Shown here: positions 33,234 through 42,483 of the stretch, one piece after another | Layout: each line of letters opens with the position of its first letter | Position numbering within the stretch: the first letter of the stretch is position 1 | NCBI GenBank assembly: GCA_964587155.1 | Contig: CAZPKF010000001.1 | Span: 62,001-126,000 of the forward strand | From: Hallerella sp964587155 | GTDB taxonomy: Bacteria > Fibrobacterota > Fibrobacteria > Fibrobacterales > Fibrobacteraceae | DNA: 64,000 nt | Reading direction: 5' to 3' | Program-made: the position numbers and the translations under genes | The notes under the pieces: model-generated | Told to the model about the DNA's origin: nothing | Database searches by the model: none | Seen by the model: only the letters and a program-made list of their open reading frames with translations

Positions 33234-34940
33234 TCAAGCTGGAGTGGAATTCGTCATTCGAAGCAATGCCGCCGCAATTTCCTGTTCAGAAGGAAGTTCT
33301 GCGTCTTTGGAAAAACCTTGGGGCAAACGGCGGAATCCGACATTCCGGATTTGCTCGCTGAGTTTGTGGATGGCTTCGTTTGCGGGGGTATCGTCGGCAT
33401 TTTGCAGCAAATTCAGCAAAAAGAGTCCAAGTCCGCTGAGTTGGGCTGTCCGGGGCGACGAAAACAAATTTCGAAGATCGGCATGGGTGTATCCGATGGA
33501 AAGTTCTGTTCCGCGGAGGCGCACTTTGACTTGGCGCTCATGCTGGCTGCGGGGCTTTAGTCCGGGGAGCAATTCTTTTGAAAGTTCGCTGAGCGGCCTG
33601 CAGGAAAAATTTCCAAAAGGAGGAAGCGACGAGGGCGTTTCTTGCTGCGGAAATTTGGCTGCGATATTCAAGGCGGCGGACGTTGCGCAAACCGGTTTAT
33701 AATTTTTCATCACGAGAACGGTATCGGCGACATGCAAAAAATCACCGCAGGCACCAACGACAATCACCAGATTGACACCCAAATTTTTCAATTCTTCGGC
33801 TCTGTCTGCCAACGGAATCAGCGGTTCGTCCTTTTCGCCGACAAGGGATCGCATTCGGGAATCCCGGATTAAAAAATTTACCGCCGAAGCGTCTTCATCA
33901 ATAAAAAGAGTTCTTGCGCCAAATTCCAAGGCTTCGACAACATTTGCGGCTTCGCTCGTCGAGCCCGAAGCTGAACTTGTCTTGAATTTTTCGGTTGAAA
34001 CGCCGAAGGGAAGCTCTCTGACGAAGGGGGCGATGCGCGTGCCTTTGACGATTCTTCCCGGTTCTGCAGCAATCCGAACGGCAGAAGGATCTGCAACGAT
34101 CCATTCGCGGCCATCGCCGGGAACGTGTGGAAAGGATGAAGCTTCTAACGCTTTGAGAAGGGTGGATTTTCCGTGGTAAGCGCCGCCGGCGATGATGGTG
34201 ATTCCGCGGGGAATTCCCATACCCGAAATTTTTTCCCCGAAAATATCAAAAGTACGCAGCAATTCCTGGGGGGCTTCAAAAGGGACTGCTTCGGGTTTTG
34301 GCAAATCGCTAGTCCCGGATTCCCTAGGGAGAATGGCTCCGTTGGGGACGAACGCCACAAGGCCTTCTCGTTGCACTTGGGAACGTAACTCTTCGCGGAA
34401 TTCCAACGTTTTGATCGCTTTTGCCGCAGCGTCGCAGTCGGATTTTGAATTTAGGTAAATTGAAAGAAGTAAATCCGGAATGGTGGACGTCAAAAGCTCG
34501 GTTGCGGCGGGAACGTCGATTTGGCGTTTTTCACCGGGAAGCTCCACTGAGAGCATGACTTCGACGGTAGCCTTTCCTCCGTTTTCCGAAGGACCGCCCA
34601 CCCAGAGTGCGTTGCGGACCAAAACTTCTTGTCCCGGAGACAGAACGTTCACCGGGAATTTTTCTTCGGCGTGTGAATCGATTTCGGCGCGGAGTTTTCT
34701 CAGCAAAAAATCGGCCAAAGCCAAGCGCTTTAAGGGAAAATTTCCCCATTCCGCAGGGATGCCCAACGCTTCAATGGGAGCTTTGAACTTTAATCTGGAT
34801 GCCGGGGCGTAAGGATCGCCTTGCACATGGACAAATTCAAGTTCGAAATCGCCAAAGTTCCAGGATTTTCCGGCGAGGCTTTTGTAGAGTCCGTAGTTTT
34901 TTCCGGTAAAAGTGCGCAATTTTTGATAGAGATCTTTCAT
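33234..34940 (-). CDS. Predicted ATPase of the ABC class
   Basis: A 568-residue protein matching the ABC_ATPase family (PF09818). An N-terminal domain opens with YGLYKSLAGKSWNFGDFELEFVHVQGDPYAPASR, a phrase conserved in that family. A P-loop GGAYHGKSTLLKALE lies near residue 252, PFVRELPFGVSTEKFKTSSASGSTSEAANVVEALEFGARTLFIDEDASAVNFLIRD carries the signature and Walker-B-like segments (~305-365), and LVIVVGACGDFLHVADTVLVM follows. It is soluble and has no transporter partner here. The cellular role of the family is unknown. It lies alone, divergent from the PEGA gene. Confidence 0.82.
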   Translation of the reverse strand: MKDLYQKLRTFTGKNYGLYKSLAGKSWNFGDFELEFVHVQGDPYAPASRLKFKAPIEALGIPAEWGNFPLKRLALADFLLRKLRAEIDSHAEEKFPVNVLSPGQEVLVRNALWVGGPSENGGKATVEVMLSVELPGEKRQIDVPAATELLTSTIPDLLLSIYLNSKSDCDAAAKAIKTLEFREELRSQVQREGLVAFVPNGAILPRESGTSDLPKPEAVPFEAPQELLRTFDIFGEKISGMGIPRGITIIAGGAYHGKSTLLKALEASSFPHVPGDGREWIVADPSAVRIAAEPGRIVKGTRIAPFVRELPFGVSTEKFKTSSASGSTSEAANVVEALEFGARTLFIDEDASAVNFLIRDSRMRSLVGEKDEPLIPLADRAEELKNLGVNLVIVVGACGDFLHVADTVLVMKNYKPVCATSAALNIAAKFPQQETPSSLPPFGNFSCRPLSELSKELLPGLKPRSQHERQVKVRLRGTELSIGYTHADLRNLFSSPRTAQLSGLGLFLLNLLQNADDTPANEAIHKLSEQIRNVGFRRLPQGFSKDAELPSEQEIAAALLRMTNSTPA

Positions 34941-35043
34941 TTGAAGACAAAAGTATAATTTATGAGGGCTTTTTTTACACAGAAACTTCCCGCCGGGCCG
35001 AAATTCTTTGTATCTTAAAGGCGATGAACAAGGAGTTTAACTC

Positions 35044-35580
35044 ATGAAATTTTTCCAGAGACTTTTATCCCTTAGCGCAGTGACGATTTCTTTTTGTGCT
35101 GTAGCCGCAATGGCCGAAGAACCGCCTCCTCGCGGACAGCCTGCCAAGGTGACTATCATTACGAATCCGCCCAACAGTGAAGTTTATTTGGGAGGAGAAC
35201 TTTTGGGAAAGAGCCCCATCGAAAATCGGGACGTATCTTCTGGAAGACAAACCTTGATCGTCGTGGACCAAGGATATGAACTGGTCAACCAGCGGGTCAA
35301 CATTTGGCCGAACAAGCCGAATGAATTCAATTTTGGAACGGTCATCCCCAAAGGCCACATCGAAGTGACGACGCTTCCGGGTAAATGCACGATTTATGTA
35401 GACGGAGACAATGCCGACAAAACGGATGGTGCTCCGCTGACGGTTCACAATCTCGACGCTGGCGACCACATGGTCCGTGCGGAATGCAACAATGGCCGCT
35501 CCGCAGAAAAGCTTGTGAAAGTTGAAGGCGAAAAAACCGTTCAGATTACAATTGATGCCCGCAAGGGAAAGAGATATTGA
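35044..35580 (+). CDS. Exported PEGA-domain protein
   Basis: A 178-residue protein with signal peptide (residues 1-24, AAMAEE) and two tandem PEGA-like repeats: VTIITNPPNSEVYLGGELLGKSPIENRDVSSGRQTLIV (~35-78) and IEVTTLPGKCTIYVDGDNADKTDGAPLTVHNLDAGDHMV (~103-142). PEGA domains are surface beta-sandwiches often fused to envelope or signalling proteins. Its function is unknown. Start ATG 35044 follows AAGGAGTTTAACTC. A strong terminator follows; monocistronic. Confidence 0.85.
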   Translation: MKFFQRLLSLSAVTISFCAVAAMAEEPPPRGQPAKVTIITNPPNSEVYLGGELLGKSPIENRDVSSGRQTLIVVDQGYELVNQRVNIWPNKPNEFNFGTVIPKGHIEVTTLPGKCTIYVDGDNADKTDGAPLTVHNLDAGDHMVRAECNNGRSAEKLVKVEGEKTVQITIDARKGKRY

Positions 35581-35593
35581 TTGGAAAAATTTG

Positions 35594-35624
35594 AAAAGAG
35601 TCCCGCGACTTGCGGGACTCTTTT
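35594..35624. terminator. Bidirectional terminator between PEGA and EAL genes
   Basis: A 13-bp stem AAAAGAGTCCCGC / GCGGGACTCTTTT with a 5-nt loop and flanking A/T runs serves the PEGA gene and the convergent EAL gene. Confidence 0.9.
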
Positions 35625-35631
35625 TGTATGG

Positions 35632-37278
35632 TCAATCCAGGTATTTTTGCGAGAACTCTTCGATGGGAACGGGTTTTGAATAAAGATATCCTTGGAACGA
35701 GGAAACGGGATATTCCCGCAAAACGTCTCGCATTTCAGGAGATTCGATTCCTTCAACGCAAACTTTCGCATCAAAAGAATTCGCCAAATCGGAAATGAAT
35801 TTAATGGTATTCCGGTCGTCTTTGCTGGATTGGATGTTCAAAACGAACTCTCGGTCTATTTTGACGCAGTCCACCGGCAATTTGCGCAAAACATCTAAGG
35901 AAGAAAATCCGGTCCCGAAATCGTCTACGGCTAATTGGATGCCGCGGGCGCGGAGCTTTTCAAAAATGCCTTTGAGAAGTTTCATGTCGAGGAGACGGCA
36001 ACGTTCCGTCATTTCCAGGCAAAGGTTTTGTGCGGGGAATCCGGTTTTGTCAAGAAGCCCAAAGACAGTGTCGACAAAATCGGCCCGTTCGAGTTGCGCA
36101 TAGGAAAGATTTACGTTCATCACGAAATTCGGATGCTTTTCGCGGATGCGGTTTCCGCATTCCATGGCTTTTCGTAAAATCCATCTCCCTAATTCTGGGA
36201 AAAGGCTGTCTTGTTCTAAAATGGGGACGAATAAAAACGGCGGAACCAAGCCGTAATCTTTGTTCTTCCAGCGGATAAGAGCTTCGGCTCCACGGAGTTC
36301 TTCTGTTTTGGCATCGACGACGGGTTGAAAATACAATTCAAAACCGATGCAATCGTCGACAATGCTGTCACGGATGACATTGAGCCTAGTCAGGCTGTTT
36401 CGGTTTTCATCGTTGATGACATCTTTGAAAACGTAAAGTTCGCCATGGTGGTTGGCTTTGGATTCGTGAATCGCATATTTGAGACAAGAGTAGACGGTAT
36501 CCGAATCAATGTTGAAATGGTCTATGAGAACTGCTCCCGCACAAAGAGATAGGGTGAGCCTGTCGGAACCCACGTAAAATTTCTTTGCGCAAATTTCCTG
36601 CAGCTCGGTGTAAATTTCTTTAAGACGGGGCAAGGGAACCTTGGAAGAGGTTACGGCGAACTTGGTGCCGTCCATGCGGTAAACAGAGCAGTCTCTGCGG
36701 AATTCTTCAAGGAGCAGGGAACCGAATTTTCGCAGGGCGCGGTTGCCGAACATATAACCGAAAATGTCGTTTGTCCGCTGAAAATCTTCGACTCCAATCA
36801 TCAAAATGGATAGCGGTTTTTGGGAGCTGAATGCGGTTCGGATGTCGTCTAAGAATCCGTAAAGGCTTCGGAGGTTTGTCACTTCATCAATGTAGTTGAC
36901 GCTGTCGTGATTTTTTATGGCTCCGCAAAAATATTCCGGTTTGCCGTTTTCGTCTTTGACGACGACTCCCTGACAAACGCAAACGACGTAATCCCCATTG
37001 CGGGTCTTGGCCCGGTATTCTAACGTATGGCTTTCTTCTTCGCCATTGAAAATGGCATCGATGCTTTCGTTAAAATAGTCGCGGTCCATGGGGTGCAAAA
37101 AATCGCTCCAGATTTTTTGTGCGTTTTCCATGTATTCGGCGGGGAGTCCAAAAAAGTCCACTGCGGATTTGGACCATTTCGAAATATCTTGTTTGATATC
37201 GCAAACGTAAACGTATCTTCCGTTGCAAACAATGGAAAATGCTTCAAACAAGGAATCCAGTTTAGATTTTTTTTCCAT
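35632..37278 (-). CDS. PAS - degenerate GGDEF - EAL cyclic-di-GMP phosphodiesterase
   Basis: A 548-residue cytosolic protein. A PAS domain (residues ~15-130, DFFGLPAEYMENAQKIWSDFLHP) is followed by a GGDEF-like domain (~135-280) whose signature reads MDGTKF and so should not make c-di-GMP. A complete EAL domain (~300-548) follows: GAEALIRW, NLSYAQL, LEMTER, DDFGTGFSSLDVLRKLP, VKIDREFV, VEGIES and FQGYLYSKP. All metal and catalytic positions I can check are present, so it probably hydrolyses c-di-GMP under PAS control. It lies 14 bp downstream of the FIST-GGDEF gene on the same strand. Confidence 0.9.
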   Translation of the reverse strand: MEKKSKLDSLFEAFSIVCNGRYVYVCDIKQDISKWSKSAVDFFGLPAEYMENAQKIWSDFLHPMDRDYFNESIDAIFNGEEESHTLEYRAKTRNGDYVVCVCQGVVVKDENGKPEYFCGAIKNHDSVNYIDEVTNLRSLYGFLDDIRTAFSSQKPLSILMIGVEDFQRTNDIFGYMFGNRALRKFGSLLLEEFRRDCSVYRMDGTKFAVTSSKVPLPRLKEIYTELQEICAKKFYVGSDRLTLSLCAGAVLIDHFNIDSDTVYSCLKYAIHESKANHHGELYVFKDVINDENRNSLTRLNVIRDSIVDDCIGFELYFQPVVDAKTEELRGAEALIRWKNKDYGLVPPFLFVPILEQDSLFPELGRWILRKAMECGNRIREKHPNFVMNVNLSYAQLERADFVDTVFGLLDKTGFPAQNLCLEMTERCRLLDMKLLKGIFEKLRARGIQLAVDDFGTGFSSLDVLRKLPVDCVKIDREFVLNIQSSKDDRNTIKFISDLANSFDAKVCVEGIESPEMRDVLREYPVSSFQGYLYSKPVPIEEFSQKYLD

Positions 37279-37292
37279 AATGCACCTTGTAT

Positions 37293-39050
37293 TTACCGGG
37301 TTGCGACGCGGTTCCTTCCTTGATTTCGGGCATCGTGCAAAGCGTTGTTTGCGCGGGTATAAAGAGATTCGAAAGAATCTTCAGGGAGAATTTCGGTTAC
37401 ACCTGCGCTTAATGTTTGATAATGGGCGTCGAAAAAGTCCACAGCGGCGAATGCCGAACGAATGACGTCGACAATGCGTGATGCTTGCTCTTTGTTTGAA
37501 TTTGGCAGTAGCAACAAGAATTTTTCACCGCTCCAACGGCCCGCCGTGGCTTCGGGGGAAAGTTTTTGCAGGGATTGTTGAATCATGTCAGAGAGCTTTT
37601 GGATGATTCTGTCGCCTTTGTTGAATCCGATGGAATTGTTTGTTTGTTTGAAATTGTCGATGTCGATAATCGCCAAGGAGAATTTTTGGCCGCTTTTTTG
37701 GAATGTTTCCAGAGATTTTTCTACGCAGGATTGGATGGTGGTTCGGTTCAGCAAATTTGTCTGGCTGTCCAAAATGGCGGATTGGGACAATTTCCGTTTG
37801 GCGTCCTCTAATTCTTTTGTGGCGGCATCGATGAAAGTTGCCAAACGGTTTATCATGGAAACTTTTCCCGACAGAATTTCGCTTTGCATCTCGAAGTGGA
37901 CGTTGTCGTCTTTTTTGCCTTCGCGCATGGCGCCGATGACCAAAGTGACGTTGTGCTGGTTCAGGTAATCACCAGTTTTCAAAAATTCACCAGAAGTGTA
38001 AAAACCCGAAGTCGGAGCGATGCTTTGGAAGGGAAACGTTTCTTTGCTCACTTCGTCTGCGCCCCAATACGAACGCCTTGCCGCACAAGAAAACATTTTG
38101 ATGGCTTCCGGCTGAAAATCGGCGATTTTTTTACCGTCTTCTTGGATACTGTTGAGAATGGTTTTGGGATCACCGTAGGCGATTCGGGCGCTGACGTTTT
38201 CTTCCATGTCCGAAGTCATCGTCAAAGAGCCGTCTGGGTTACTGGCGATGGGAGCCCGTAAAATATCGATTCCGTGGTGTTTGTAGAAAAATGGAAATTC
38301 TAGCGTGTTGTTGAAAAAATGCTCGTCGTTGGGAATGTTCAGATAACGGTAATACGCTTCGTTTGCAGGCCGTCCATCGAGTTCGCGGAGAAGGCATCCG
38401 TCGGCTCGGGTAACTTTGAATTCCCGTCCCAAGGGTTTCCATCCTGTGATGTACGTGGACATAACATTGAAATCTTCGCCGCCCATCAGTAAAAATACGA
38501 CACCTTTTTCAGAATAACCGCAAACTTTGCTGAAAACGCAAGCGTCATTGTTGTTTAAATCGGGGTTAAAGGCTCCGCCGCCGAAGATTTTGATATTTGA
38601 GTCGACATCGGTGAATGCATCGCAAAATTTGGTCATTGACATGCCGCGGATAGTGACCAGCATGGAAATGGCTTTGACCCATGGATTTTTGGCTAGTTCC
38701 TGTTTTAAGCTTTGTACGACAGATTCCGCCGATTCTTCTGAAATAGGGTAATGCAAAATTTTGGCTTCTGTCGTGGGGTATTCACAAACGGTGCAGACCA
38801 CTCCGATGGGGGAGTGCGAAAGCCCGCCTTCAATGATGCTGCCGTTTGTGGAGCAGCCCATATACAGGGCGTCCGGCATTTCTTGGTCAAAGACTTCGCA
38901 AGCGTTTTCAATTTGAAGACGGTCAATGTCTTCTGCGTAGCATTCGAAAATAACGCGGGATGTAACCTTGGATTTTCTCCATTGGTTGATTTTATCCAGT
39001 TCGCGTTTAAGCTTCCCGATGCTGGTGTATTCAAATTGAAATTGCTTCAT
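37293..39050 (-). CDS. FIST sensor - GGDEF-like protein
   Basis: A 585-residue protein. FIST_N (~20-210: ALYMGCSTNGSIIEGG, FGGGAFNPDLNNNDACVF) and FIST_C (~215-380: GRPANEAYYRYL, MFSCAARRSYWGADEVSKE, GFYTSGEF) form a cytosolic sensor for small ligands, proposed to be amino acids. A short coiled coil and a GGDEF domain (~410-585: DSQTNLLNRTTIQSCVE, DIDNFKQTNNSIGFNKGD) follow. Its signature is SGEKF, with the fourth, metal-binding acidic residue replaced by Lys, so cyclase activity is doubtful. It is the promoter-proximal partner of the EAL gene. Confidence 0.9.
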   Translation of the reverse strand: MKQFQFEYTSIGKLKRELDKINQWRKSKVTSRVIFECYAEDIDRLQIENACEVFDQEMPDALYMGCSTNGSIIEGGLSHSPIGVVCTVCEYPTTEAKILHYPISEESAESVVQSLKQELAKNPWVKAISMLVTIRGMSMTKFCDAFTDVDSNIKIFGGGAFNPDLNNNDACVFSKVCGYSEKGVVFLLMGGEDFNVMSTYITGWKPLGREFKVTRADGCLLRELDGRPANEAYYRYLNIPNDEHFFNNTLEFPFFYKHHGIDILRAPIASNPDGSLTMTSDMEENVSARIAYGDPKTILNSIQEDGKKIADFQPEAIKMFSCAARRSYWGADEVSKETFPFQSIAPTSGFYTSGEFLKTGDYLNQHNVTLVIGAMREGKKDDNVHFEMQSEILSGKVSMINRLATFIDAATKELEDAKRKLSQSAILDSQTNLLNRTTIQSCVEKSLETFQKSGQKFSLAIIDIDNFKQTNNSIGFNKGDRIIQKLSDMIQQSLQKLSPEATAGRWSGEKFLLLLPNSNKEQASRIVDVIRSAFAAVDFFDAHYQTLSAGVTEILPEDSFESLYTRANNALHDARNQGRNRVATR

Positions 39051-39130
39051 GTAATTAATATATACTTTATCCGAAAAATCGCATCACGAATAATCCGGCT
39101 TGGAATATTCGTTGCCTAGTCAGTCGGAAA

Positions 39131-39158
39131 ACAAAAAAAGACGGATGAATATCCGTCT
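39131..39158 (-). terminator. Terminator of tRNA-Cys
   Basis: The AGACGGAT / ATCCGTCT 8-bp stem with GAAT loop is followed on the minus strand by a T-run (A's at 39131-39138 on the plus strand). Confidence 0.85.
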
Positions 39159-39165
39159 CTTTTCG

Positions 39166-39238
39166 AGGCAACGCTCAGACTCGAACTGAGGAATAGGGCT
39201 TTTGCAGAGCCGTCCCTTACCAACTTGGGTACGTCGCC
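39166..39238 (-). tRNA. tRNA-Cys (anticodon GCA)
   Basis: A full cloverleaf on the minus strand. The acceptor GGCGACG pairs with CGTTGCC; anticodon stem CGGCT/AGCC holds a loop with GCA; T-arm CTCAG-TTCGAGT-CTGAG. The discriminator is U, the identity base of cysteine tRNAs. CCA is not encoded. Confidence 0.93.
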
Positions 39239-39277
39239 ATTTTTCTCAAAAATAGGAAATATTTTTTATTTTCCAAG

Positions 39278-39823
39278 ATGATGAGTGGCAAACTTTCTCT
39301 AAAACGGCGTTTTTTTTGCAAGGTAGCGGAATTTTGGCTGCTTTCTTTGCGAATTTCCCCAAAAAATTTGGAATTTGGGCGGGGAGCGGGCATTCTTGCG
39401 CTGTGGCATCGGGATTTGTTCGCCGCCACGGCGGCGTTCCGCGGGAAAGGCCTTGCCGCTTTTATTTCTCCCAGCACCGATGGGGAATTTTTGGCTAAAA
39501 TCGCTTCGGACTTGGGGTATCGGATAGTTCGCGGTTCAAGTTCGGCGAAATCAACGGAAATTCGGCGAATGCTCGAGTGGTTGAAATCGGGAGTGCCTTG
39601 TGCGATGGCTTTGGATGGTCCGCGGGGGCCGGTCCTTGTCGAAAAGCCGGGAACGCGTTGGCTGTCGGAAAAGGCCGGGGTGCCGATTTGGATGTTGGAA
39701 ATTCGTTATGGCGCGAGCATTCGCCTTTCGACGTGGGACTTTGCCCGGATTCCGCTTCCGTTTTCCAAAGTGTCTGTACAAATCCGGGAATATGCGGGGA
39801 ATTTCGCCGGTTGTCAAAATTGA
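39278..39823 (+). CDS. DUF374-family lipid acyltransferase
   Basis: A 181-residue member of the DUF374 (PF04028) branch of the lysophospholipid acyltransferase fold. ILALWHRDLFAATAAF has the HxxxxD-like active site (WHRDLF), ISPSTDGEFLAKIASDLGY and VRGSSS follow, and MALDGPRGPVLVEKPGTRWLSEKAGVP is the family hallmark. It probably adds an acyl chain to a lipid A-type or other envelope lipid. It is somewhat shorter than usual at the N terminus. There are two possible ATGs (39278, 39281); no strong ribosome site is visible. Confidence 0.85.
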   Translation: MMSGKLSLKRRFFCKVAEFWLLSLRISPKNLEFGRGAGILALWHRDLFAATAAFRGKGLAAFISPSTDGEFLAKIASDLGYRIVRGSSSAKSTEIRRMLEWLKSGVPCAMALDGPRGPVLVEKPGTRWLSEKAGVPIWMLEIRYGASIRLSTWDFARIPLPFSKVSVQIREYAGNFAGCQN

Positions 39824-39875
39824 CATTTTCTTTAATCTATTTTTGGGGTGTTCACTTTTCAGATGGGATGTTATT

Positions 39876-40526
39876 TTGATTTATTCAACGTTTGTCGCTT
39901 TTGACTTGGAAACGACCGGTTTGGTGCAGAAAACGGACGAAATTATTGAAATTGGGGCTGTGAAGTTTACCGTTTATGATGATGACGGCATTATTCGGCC
40001 AAAGGAACTGGGGGCGTTTCAAACATTTGTCAAGCCTTCGCGTATGATTCCCGATTCGGCGACCAAGGTGAACCACATCACCAATGCGATGGTGGAAGAT
40101 GCGCCATCGGTTAACGACGCTCTCCGCAAATTCACCATTTTTTGTGGGCAATCGGCCATTCTGGTGGCGCATAATGCGGATTTCGATACGGGATTTTTGC
40201 ACGAAGCCTATACGAAACATCCTCAATTGTTGCCGGGAAACCCGATCGTCGACAGTCTCCGAGTTTCGAAATCCATTTTGCCGGAACTCAGCAGTCACAA
40301 ATTGGGTTCTTTGGCGCACATGTTTAGCCGCGACAAGGGGCAGATCAAATTGAATATTGACAATTCCGAAATGCACCGTGCCGTTTACGATTGCCGGATG
40401 CTGATGGAAGTTTTTGTCGCGTTGCTCCGCCGTCGAATCCGGCGGGATGATTGGGATATTTCGCGTATTTTGAATTGCATTATCAAAAACGGCTCGTCTC
40501 CGGCGTATCTGACCAAAATGAAGTAA
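39876..40526 (+). CDS. DnaQ-like 3'-5' exonuclease
   Basis: About 216 residues. It shows all DEDDh motifs: VAFDLETTGL (ExoI, DxE), HNADFDTGFL (ExoII, with Asp) and HRAVYDCRML (ExoIII, H-x4-D), plus the epsilon-type FVKPSRMIPDSATKVNHITNAMV. It resembles the proofreading epsilon subunit or an RNase T-like exonuclease; with no C-terminal clamp-binding or polymerase domain the exact role is open. The start is uncertain: TTG at 39876 sits just before the core, no in-frame ATG lies close, and the open frame upstream overlaps the acyltransferase gene out of frame. Confidence 0.85.
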   Translation: MIYSTFVAFDLETTGLVQKTDEIIEIGAVKFTVYDDDGIIRPKELGAFQTFVKPSRMIPDSATKVNHITNAMVEDAPSVNDALRKFTIFCGQSAILVAHNADFDTGFLHEAYTKHPQLLPGNPIVDSLRVSKSILPELSSHKLGSLAHMFSRDKGQIKLNIDNSEMHRAVYDCRMLMEVFVALLRRRIRRDDWDISRILNCIIKNGSSPAYLTKMK

Positions 40527-40537
40527 TCCGTAGCGAG

Positions 40538-41665
40538 TTATTCGAAGGTGATTCCGTAAAAGACGATGTCGTCTATCCAAAATTCGCCCCCGGCTCCGCC
40601 AAAGATGGAAATGTTTGTTACGTGATTTTTAACGGATTCCCATCCAATGTTGCCGCCGATGCTGTCTGGCGAGAGAAGGGATTGGGGGGTAATGACGTAA
40701 CGGGTCCAGATGGAATCGATTTCAAAATGTTGCCAGGATTTTCCATTTTTGAAGTCGGCAGTGCTATCGACAAGAACGTCGAAAGAAAATGAAATGTGAT
40801 TCTTGACAGAACCTTTTGCCCAGAAAGAAACAGAATCCAGGGAGCTCAGGTCCATCGTTTTGGTGAAAGGCCTCCCCATTAACGCCCAGTTGCTCACCGA
40901 ATCGTTTTGGCAAGTGAAATGGGCGGCTAGACCGTTCCCGCCCGCATTGGAACTTTCAAGTGATGCGGTGGCGAATTCTGAAGAGGCGCTATACCAATTG
41001 GACGTGCCATTTTCAAAATCTTCAAAAAGAAACGCTTTGGTTGCGGTATCGTTCAAGGTAAATGTTTCGAAATCGGAGGAAAGTATGACGGAGTCTTTTC
41101 CGATGATGTTTTCTGTATAAACGGCGATGAATTCAAAACGGCCTTTGGGGACTTGCGGAAAGAAAAAATTCCCAGCAGAATCGATTGTAGCGGTGTAATC
41201 GGTTCCTCGTAAAAAGACGGAAACGGGGAATTTTTCGGTTTGAACTGTTCCTTGGAAATGAGTAGGGAAATCCACGTAGACGGGAATGTGGATGGGAGCT
41301 TTGATGCTTTCGGGAAGATGAAATTTGGCACTTCCCAAACGCAGGCTTTCGCCGGTTCCGGTAATGGCTTCGACGAGATAATCGCCCGGGATAAGAGTGT
41401 CCAGATGCAGGTTGCCGTTTTCGTCACTTTCGACGCTGTCCTTTCCGCCGACAAGGGCCGCCGCAGAATTGGCGCTCCCATTTGCCCAGAACGTTTGTTG
41501 GCGAATTTTTATTTTGCAATGGGAGGCGGGCTTGTTTTCTGCGCCAGTTACGGTGATTTTTGCCACGGAGTTTTCCGTTTCGAAGGTGGAACCCGCCGTG
41601 TCGTTTGAAGAGCAGGCGAAGAATAATCCGGTGGCGACAAGTGATGTCCAAATGCGGATGTTCAT
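40538..41665 (-). CDS. Lipoprotein with carbohydrate-binding-like C-terminal domain
   Basis: A 375-residue lipoprotein: signal peptide with FFACSS lipobox (Cys18). Two regulatory beta-sandwich domains follow (NENGN-type turn DENGNLHLDTLIPGDYLVEA, and DSAGNFFFPQVPKGRFEFIAVY). The C-terminal ~165 residues begin LFEDFENGTSNWYSASSE and end EFWIDDIVFYG, the pattern of CBM11/CIA30-like galactose-binding sandwiches. Related C-terminal sequence (GNIFIDDITLV) occurs in the GH5 cellulase of this window. Its ATG overlaps the stop of the TIGR02147 gene (TAATG). It may bind polysaccharide at the cell surface. Confidence 0.75.
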   Translation of the reverse strand: MNIRIWTSLVATGLFFACSSNDTAGSTFETENSVAKITVTGAENKPASHCKIKIRQQTFWANGSANSAAALVGGKDSVESDENGNLHLDTLIPGDYLVEAITGTGESLRLGSAKFHLPESIKAPIHIPVYVDFPTHFQGTVQTEKFPVSVFLRGTDYTATIDSAGNFFFPQVPKGRFEFIAVYTENIIGKDSVILSSDFETFTLNDTATKAFLFEDFENGTSNWYSASSEFATASLESSNAGGNGLAAHFTCQNDSVSNWALMGRPFTKTMDLSSLDSVSFWAKGSVKNHISFSFDVLVDSTADFKNGKSWQHFEIDSIWTRYVITPQSLLSPDSIGGNIGWESVKNHVTNISIFGGAGGEFWIDDIVFYGITFE

Positions 41666-42483
41666 TATTCCTCCGTTCGTGTCAGAGGATAAAATGCGAG
41701 TGAAAATTGCAAAACACGATCCGGTTTTTGTACGGAATCGACTCTTTTTTGCACCATGCGGCGAAATTCTTTGGCCATTTCGGTTAAATCGTCGAATCCG
41801 GCTTTGTCAACAGAAAGAGTGAGTGTGGAAATGTTCCGCTCATTGGCGGGGATGTTGTCTAAAGCATCGCTGGCCAGCGCCAAAGCCTGTTTTTGAAAAT
41901 GTCTGACAGCATCTCGTTTCTCTTTGCCGCCCACGGTTAAATGGGACTGGGTCAGGGAAAGCCTTTCTGAAGAAATCTTTTTTACCAGCCCCAAACTTTT
42001 CAATATTTCCACAGCTTCTTTTGCTTGTGTTTCGGTGATGGATGGGCGAATTTTGGCCGCCATTTTTCGATAGTTGACTGCGCCCCCGTTGATTTCCAGA
42101 TACGCGCGGATGGCGGGAATCCACCAGTTTTCCAAAAATTTGATTTCGGCATTTTGCAGACTGTGGCGTTCCACGTCTTGCAGGGCGATGGCTTTTGCCA
42201 TCAGTTCGTTTTTTTGTTCGGGGTCTTTGGATACGTTCGATGAATAAAGCAAACCGAAATATTCGGCTACTCTGCCGGAAATTCCCAACATTTCTTTGAC
42301 GTTTTCGATTGCGTGTGCGGGCAAGTGCTGCTTTTTCTGTAAAATGCGGTATAGGTAGCTGGCGTCTAACCCCAATTTTTCGCCCATCATTCGGTAAGAG
42401 TAAAAAGGCGTTTCCTTTTTGCGCTTGTCGTAAAAAGATTTGAGAATGTCCCGATAGTCAGATGTTTCCGAAAAAAAGTCCAT
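41665..42483 (-). CDS. TIGR02147-family protein
   Basis: A 272-residue protein. SDYRDILKSFYDKRKKETPFYSYRMMGEKLGLDASYLYRILQKKQHLP (residues ~6-53) contains an HTH-like segment, LGISGRVAEYFGLLYSSNVSKDPEQKNELM follows, then a winged-helix part (VNYRKMAAKIRPSITETQAKEAVEILKSLGLVKKI) and a C-terminal NERNISTLTLSVDKAGFDDLTEMAKEFRR. This matches TIGR02147, a family expanded in Fibrobacter succinogenes and of unknown function. By architecture it is probably a regulator. It is translationally coupled to the adjacent lipoprotein gene. ATG 42483 is preferred over 42498. Confidence 0.85.
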   Translation of the reverse strand: MDFFSETSDYRDILKSFYDKRKKETPFYSYRMMGEKLGLDASYLYRILQKKQHLPAHAIENVKEMLGISGRVAEYFGLLYSSNVSKDPEQKNELMAKAIALQDVERHSLQNAEIKFLENWWIPAIRAYLEINGGAVNYRKMAAKIRPSITETQAKEAVEILKSLGLVKKISSERLSLTQSHLTVGGKEKRDAVRHFQKQALALASDALDNIPANERNISTLTLSVDKAGFDDLTEMAKEFRRMVQKRVDSVQKPDRVLQFSLAFYPLTRTEE

